DNA of 64,000 bases from Acidovorax delafieldii (GTDB taxonomy: Bacteria > Pseudomonadota > Gammaproteobacteria > Burkholderiales > Burkholderiaceae_C): the NCBI GenBank assembly GCA_002377855.1, contig DFQQ01000025.1:14706-78705 (forward strand), read 5' to 3'. The translations under genes were made by a program, and so were the position numbers. The notes under the pieces were generated by a model. The model was given only the letters and a program-made list of their open reading frames with translations, had not been told where the DNA came from and made no database searches. Each line of letters begins with the position of its first letter. Within the stretch, counting starts at the first letter, position 1. This document shows positions 60,029-64,000 of the stretch, one piece after another.

Positions 60029-60934
60029 ATGTCTCTGCTGCCGCACTCCACTTCTGCGCGATGTGCTGTTTTGGCTGTCGGTGGGCTGGCCGCTGCCGTG
60101 CTTGCTGGCTGTGCCCAGCCTGGCGTGCAGGCCCCCCCTTTGCGGGAGCAGGTGGTGGCCATCACTGCAGGCCATGAAATCATCACCTTCAACGCTGCGC
60201 GCCCCGGCGACATCCTCGAGCGCAAACCGCTGCAAGGGTTGCCCGCCGACGAAAAATTGGTGGGAATCGACTTTCGCGTGGCGCGGGGTGTGTTGTACGC
60301 CCTGTCGCAAGCCGGGCGCCTGTACACCCTGGACCTTGGCAGCGGGCGGCTTGCGCCCGTGGGCGCCGGAGCGCCCCCGGCGGCCTTGAAGGGAACGGCG
60401 TTCGGGGTGGACTTCAACCCTGCGGCTGACCGGATACGCGTGGTCTCCAACCTGGGGCAAAACCTGCGCCTGCACCCCGATACGGGCGCTGTAGTGGATG
60501 GCGATGCCCTGCAGCCCGGCGTACAGGCCGATCCGTTTTTGCGCTATGCCTGGAGCGATGTGAACCATGCGCGCTCGCCGGAGGTGGTGGCTGCGGGCTA
60601 CACCTACAACGCGAGCAACGACAAGCTCACCACCAATTACGCCATCGACCGCGCCCTGGGGGTGCTCGTCATGCAGGGTTCTCGTGAGGGAGAGACACCG
60701 GTTGTCTCGCCCAACACCGGGCAGTTGCGCACGGTGGGTGCCCTGGGTTTGGGGCCTCTGGCGGATGCCACCCTGGATATTTCTGATGTGGACAACACCG
60801 CATTGGCGGCCGTGCGCACACCCGGCGATCCCAAGACCCGGCTGCATCTGATTGACTTGCGCACAGGCAAGGCCTTGCCGCTGGGCATCGTGGGCGACGG
60901 CAGCCCTCTGGTTGGCATGGCGATCGAGCCATGA
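60029..60934 (+). CDS. DUF4394 domain lipoprotein
   Basis: A 301-residue lipoprotein with a signal ending in the lipobox LAGC (Cys about residue 24) and a DUF4394 domain that looks like a repeated beta-propeller: GIDFRVARGVLYALSQAGRLYTLD and GVDFNPAADRIRVVSN segments recur. The open frame starts at 59915, but the ATG at 60029 with CGGAG in front gives a proper signal. Its stop overlaps the next ATG (ATGA), so it is translationally coupled to the cupredoxin-like gene. Confidence 0.88.
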   Translation: MSLLPHSTSARCAVLAVGGLAAAVLAGCAQPGVQAPPLREQVVAITAGHEIITFNAARPGDILERKPLQGLPADEKLVGIDFRVARGVLYALSQAGRLYTLDLGSGRLAPVGAGAPPAALKGTAFGVDFNPAADRIRVVSNLGQNLRLHPDTGAVVDGDALQPGVQADPFLRYAWSDVNHARSPEVVAAGYTYNASNDKLTTNYAIDRALGVLVMQGSREGETPVVSPNTGQLRTVGALGLGPLADATLDISDVDNTALAAVRTPGDPKTRLHLIDLRTGKALPLGIVGDGSPLVGMAIEP

Positions 60935-61596
60935 CAACGCACGACGCACCCTGGTCGCCTGACATGCCCGCTGTGCGGGGCGGGCAGCGCGCGGCGGCGC
61001 AGGCGCTTGTGTGCGTGGCTGCGTGCGGGTGCACAGGAGTGCTCGCCGCCGCGCTGCAAGTCGATGTGGTGGACGAGTCGGGGCGCCCGGTGGGCGGCGC
61101 GGTGGCGTTTTTGGAGTCGTCCGCGGCTAGCGCGCTGACCAAGCCTTTGGCGCGGGTCGAAGTTGCGCAGGAAGCGAAGCAGTTTCTGCCCGGCGTCGTG
61201 GTGGTGCCTGTGGGCACGCAGGTGCATTTTCCCAACCGGGATAGCGTGCGCCACCATGTCTATTCGTTCTCGCCCGCCAAGAAGTTCGAACTCAAGCTCT
61301 ATACCGGAACGCCGGCGAACCCTGTACTGTTCGACCAGGCGGGCGTGGTGACTCTGGGGTGCAATATCCACGATCGCATGGTCGGGTGGATAGTGGTGGT
61401 GGACACGCCGTATTACGCGCAAGCGCCCGAGGGCGCGGCGCAGGTTCGGATCGACGGTGTGCCTGCGGGCAGCTACAAACTGCGGGTGTGGCACCCCCGG
61501 TTGGCACCCGGCGCTGCGGCCCATGAGCAACCCGTTGCGCTGCCGGCCACCGGCAGTGTGCGAGCGGCTGTGAAGTTGGTGGGGTTGGCGCCCTGA
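60931..61596 (+). CDS. Cupredoxin-like periplasmic protein (methylamine utilisation type)
   Basis: A 221-residue exported protein with a hydrophobic signal ending in a Cys-containing stretch (VCVAACGCTGVLAAA). The mature domain is cupredoxin-like: the copper-ligand-like residues are HH in SVRHHVYSF and Cys, His and Met in TLGCNIHDRMVGWIVV. A beta-sandwich carboxypeptidase-regulatory-like segment (VRIDGVPAGSYKLRVWHP) follows. It overlaps both flanking genes, so it is cotranscribed with the EAL protein. Whether copper is bound is inferred. Confidence 0.85.
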   Translation: MTTHDAPWSPDMPAVRGGQRAAAQALVCVAACGCTGVLAAALQVDVVDESGRPVGGAVAFLESSAASALTKPLARVEVAQEAKQFLPGVVVVPVGTQVHFPNRDSVRHHVYSFSPAKKFELKLYTGTPANPVLFDQAGVVTLGCNIHDRMVGWIVVVDTPYYAQAPEGAAQVRIDGVPAGSYKLRVWHPRLAPGAAAHEQPVALPATGSVRAAVKLVGLAP

Positions 61597-63926
61597 TGTG
61601 GAAAGCCCTGTGGCGTAGCCTGATCCTGCGTCTGGTGGGGGTTTCGTTGCTGCTGCTGCTGGTCGTGCAGTTGGCAGGGTTTGCGGTGGTACGAGCCAGC
61701 ATCGAACGCAACGCGCGCAGCCAGATCGCCCGTCAGCTGGATGTGGACGAAAACGTGTGGCTGCGCCTGCTGGAGCAAAACGCCGAACGGCTGCGCCAGG
61801 GCTCAGCCCTGCTGGCGGCGGACTACGGCTTTCGTTCGGCGGTCCATTCTGGAGACGAGGAGACCATCCAGTCCGTGCTTGAAAACCATGGCGAGCGCAT
61901 CGGTGCCGCAGCCACTGCACTGTTGGGCACCGACATGGCCTATCGCGTGATCAGCGCCCCAGCGTCGGCGCAGGCTTTCATCCCCACGCTGGCACAGTTG
62001 GCGCCACAGCTGGCCAGCAGCCCCCAAGGCAGCCAGATTGCCGTGGTGGACGGTGTGCCCTACCAATTCGTGATGGTGCCCATGCGTGCGCCTGTGCTGA
62101 TGGGCTGGGTGTTGATGGGGTTCCCGCTGGATCAGTCGCTCGCCGATGAAATGCGTCGGCTGCTGTCGGTGCAGGTGGCGTTGGTGGTGCAAGGGGCGGA
62201 TGAGCGGGTCACCGTACCCGTGAGTACGCTGAGTGACCCGCTGCGTGATCGCATCGTCGCCCTCGGCGGCCGGGTGAGCGAACTGCAAACCCCAGACGGG
62301 CTGCTGCTTGCGCGCACCAGCCCCCTGCCCAGCGTCAACGGGCAGGTGCAGACGGTGCTCTTGCGGTCGGTGGATGCGGTGGTGGCGCCCTACCGCCAGC
62401 TGCAGGTGCTGCTGGCCATCATCACGGGCGGTGGCGTGCTGCTGTTTGTGCTCGGAAGTGGACTGATGGCGCGACGGGTCATCACGCCGCTGCAATCGTT
62501 GATGCGTGCCACCCAGCGTCTGTCCCGCGGCGAGTACGACACGCCCATGGAGCACACGCGCCGCCAGGACGAGATCGGGCGGCTCGCGCGGTCGTTTGAC
62601 CGCATGCGGCTGGACATCGGCGCGCAGCAAAAGGAAATCAAACGCCTGGCCTACTGGGACCGGCTCACGGGGCTGCCCAACCGCGAGCGCTTTCGAGAAG
62701 CCCTGGTGCAGGCCTTGCAAACCGACGGGGGCGCGGCGCGGCCTCTGAGCGTGCTGACGCTCGACCTCGACCGCTTCAAGCACGTGAACGACGTGATGGG
62801 CTATGCCTTTGGCGACCGCCTGCTGCAGGCCGTAGCGGGCCGGCTGGCCGAGCAGGTGGCGTCCCCGAACGGCATGGTGGCCCGACTGGGAGGCAACGAG
62901 TTCGCGGTGCTGCTGCTGGGCGCGGACGCGGCTGCAGCGCAAGCCGTCGCCCAGCAGATTCATACATCGTTTGAGGAACCGCTGGCCCTGCAGGACCAGA
63001 CCGTGGACTTGAGCGCAGGCATTGGCATTGCCTGCTGGCCTGGCGATGCGGAGGATGCGGACACGTTGCTCAGTCGCTCGGAGATCGCCATGTACGCTGC
63101 CAAGCGCGCGCTCAGCGGCGCGCTGCGTTATGACGCGTCCATTGATTCAAGCAGTGCGCAGAACCTGTCGCTGCTGACGGAACTGCGCCGCGCGGTAGAG
63201 CACAACGAGTTGCGGCTGTACCTGCAGCCCAAGGTGCCGCTGCACGGCCAAAGTGGCCGGGCGGCCGAAGCCCTCGTGCGCTGGCAGCACCCCCAGCGCG
63301 GCATGGTGCCGCCCATGGAATTCATCCCTTTTGCGGAGCAGACCGGCTTCGTACGCCAGCTCACCCTGTGGATGTTCGAGCAGGTCGCCGAATTTCTGGC
63401 CCACTCCGGGCAAGGGCGCGCGGGGTTGCGGGTGTCGGTCAACCTTTCCACGCGCGACCTCCTCGATCCGGACCTGAGCCAGAGGCTGGCCAGCATCCTT
63501 GCGCGCCACGGTGTGCGGGCCGAGTCGTTTTGCCTGGAGATCACCGAAAGCGCCATCATGGACGACCCCCAGCGCGCCGAAGCCATGCTCAACCGCCTGT
63601 CGGAGCAGGGCTTCAAGCTGTCGATCGACGACTTTGGCACGGGGTACTCGTCGCTCGCCTACCTCAAGCGCTTGCCTGTGGATGAGCTCAAGATCGACAA
63701 GTCGTTTGTGATGGGCATGGGGCAAGGGGAGGACGATGCAACAATCGTGCGCTCCACCATCGACCTTGCCCACAACCTGGGCCTCACGGTCGTGGCCGAA
63801 GGGGTGGAGACCGCGGACATTCTCGAGCGCCTGCGCGCCCTGGCATGTGACGAGGCGCAGGGCTACCACATCAGCCGCCCCGTGCCTGCGCAAGAATTTC
63901 TGGCGTGGCAGCAAAGGCAGGGGTAA
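61596..63926 (+). CDS. Membrane GGDEF/EAL domain protein
   Basis: A 776-residue cyclic di-GMP protein: TM1 (about 10-30), a large periplasmic sensor, TM2 (about 268-290), HAMP, a GGDEF domain (about 348-515) and an EAL domain (about 530-770). The GGDEF motif reads GGNEF, which is degenerate, whereas the EAL domain has EALVRW, ITESAIMDD, DDFGTGYSSL and KIDKSFV, so phosphodiesterase activity is the more likely output. Its ATG shares a base with the cupredoxin stop (TGATG). Confidence 0.92.
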   Translation: MWKALWRSLILRLVGVSLLLLLVVQLAGFAVVRASIERNARSQIARQLDVDENVWLRLLEQNAERLRQGSALLAADYGFRSAVHSGDEETIQSVLENHGERIGAAATALLGTDMAYRVISAPASAQAFIPTLAQLAPQLASSPQGSQIAVVDGVPYQFVMVPMRAPVLMGWVLMGFPLDQSLADEMRRLLSVQVALVVQGADERVTVPVSTLSDPLRDRIVALGGRVSELQTPDGLLLARTSPLPSVNGQVQTVLLRSVDAVVAPYRQLQVLLAIITGGGVLLFVLGSGLMARRVITPLQSLMRATQRLSRGEYDTPMEHTRRQDEIGRLARSFDRMRLDIGAQQKEIKRLAYWDRLTGLPNRERFREALVQALQTDGGAARPLSVLTLDLDRFKHVNDVMGYAFGDRLLQAVAGRLAEQVASPNGMVARLGGNEFAVLLLGADAAAAQAVAQQIHTSFEEPLALQDQTVDLSAGIGIACWPGDAEDADTLLSRSEIAMYAAKRALSGALRYDASIDSSSAQNLSLLTELRRAVEHNELRLYLQPKVPLHGQSGRAAEALVRWQHPQRGMVPPMEFIPFAEQTGFVRQLTLWMFEQVAEFLAHSGQGRAGLRVSVNLSTRDLLDPDLSQRLASILARHGVRAESFCLEITESAIMDDPQRAEAMLNRLSEQGFKLSIDDFGTGYSSLAYLKRLPVDELKIDKSFVMGMGQGEDDATIVRSTIDLAHNLGLTVVAEGVETADILERLRALACDEAQGYHISRPVPAQEFLAWQQRQG

Positions 63927-63977
63927 TCTTCGCAACGCCAGATGAGCCTCTGCCGCCCGGCGGCGACAATACGCCCA

Positions 63978-64000
63978 ATGTCTTCATCCAGTTCCCGTCC
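63978..64000 (+). CDS. Possible start of a further gene, truncated
   Basis: An ATG at 63978 opens a Ser-rich N terminus (MSSSSSR) and runs off the right edge. Only seven codons are visible, so this is a guess from position alone. Confidence 0.25.

Overview
The window reads as chromosomal DNA of a betaproteobacterium of the Comamonadaceae, most like Acidovorax or a close relative. The reasons are a high GC content, dense operons with ATGA overlaps, family-typical small proteins (DUF3567, DUF1840, a PHA-system protein), Bug-type periplasmic binding proteins, and the short interspersed repeats typical of that family. Gene identities come from reading translated sequence and recalled family motifs; no database search was run. 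No tRNA, rRNA, CRISPR array, insertion sequence or prophage gene was recognised.

Layout. 1-2.3 kb: the end of an NnrS-like haem-copper membrane protein, a nitroreductase, a small unknown protein and a hemerythrin, consistent with nitric oxide or redox stress. 2.5-5.4 kb: an AbrB-type membrane protein, DUF3567 and DUF3108. 5.4-9.4 kb: an IclR regulator divergent from a fumarylacetoacetase-family hydrolase and a YqhD-like aldehyde reductase, then a DJ-1/PfpI protein. 9.5-16.6 kb: a molybdopterin oxidoreductase, a branched-chain-type binding protein, ArgE, an M20 amidohydrolase and an M14-like peptidase. 16.9-22.2 kb: acyl-CoA-binding protein, HMG-CoA lyase, PHA-system protein, lipoprotein aminopeptidase, Tag glycosylase, MFS transporter and ArsC.

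22.2-34.1 kb is a complete C-P lyase phosphonate island. phnN, a DUF1045 2H-phosphoesterase gene and phnF run leftward. phnG-H-I-J-GNAT-K-L-M run rightward, followed by phnC-D-E and a PhnZ-like HD oxygenase. A Pho box and PhnF-type operators lie in its two control regions. 34.2-35.7 kb holds an Lrp regulator and an EamA exporter. 35.7-36.5 kb is a gene-free composite of nested inverted repeats with structured hairpins and twelve copies of an 8-bp unit.

36.6-43.8 kb is a leftward operon for CoA-thioester aromatic degradation: a two-domain aminobenzoyl/salicylyl-CoA monooxygenase-reductase, MarR, enoyl-CoA hydratase, acyl-CoA dehydrogenase, CoA ligase and RidA. It fits the aerobic hybrid anthranilate route, with a palindromic MarR-type operator at the head. 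43.9-48 kb: cyclopropane fatty acid synthase, DUF1840, and two Bug-type binding proteins of which one is frameshifted. 48.2-57.9 kb: a branched-chain-type ABC transporter (LivFGHM plus binding protein) bracketed by two acyl/aryl-CoA ligases, with a divergent Crp/Fnr regulator. 57.9-64 kb: a methyl-accepting chemotaxis protein, then a coupled operon of a DUF4394 lipoprotein, a cupredoxin-like protein and a GGDEF/EAL protein.
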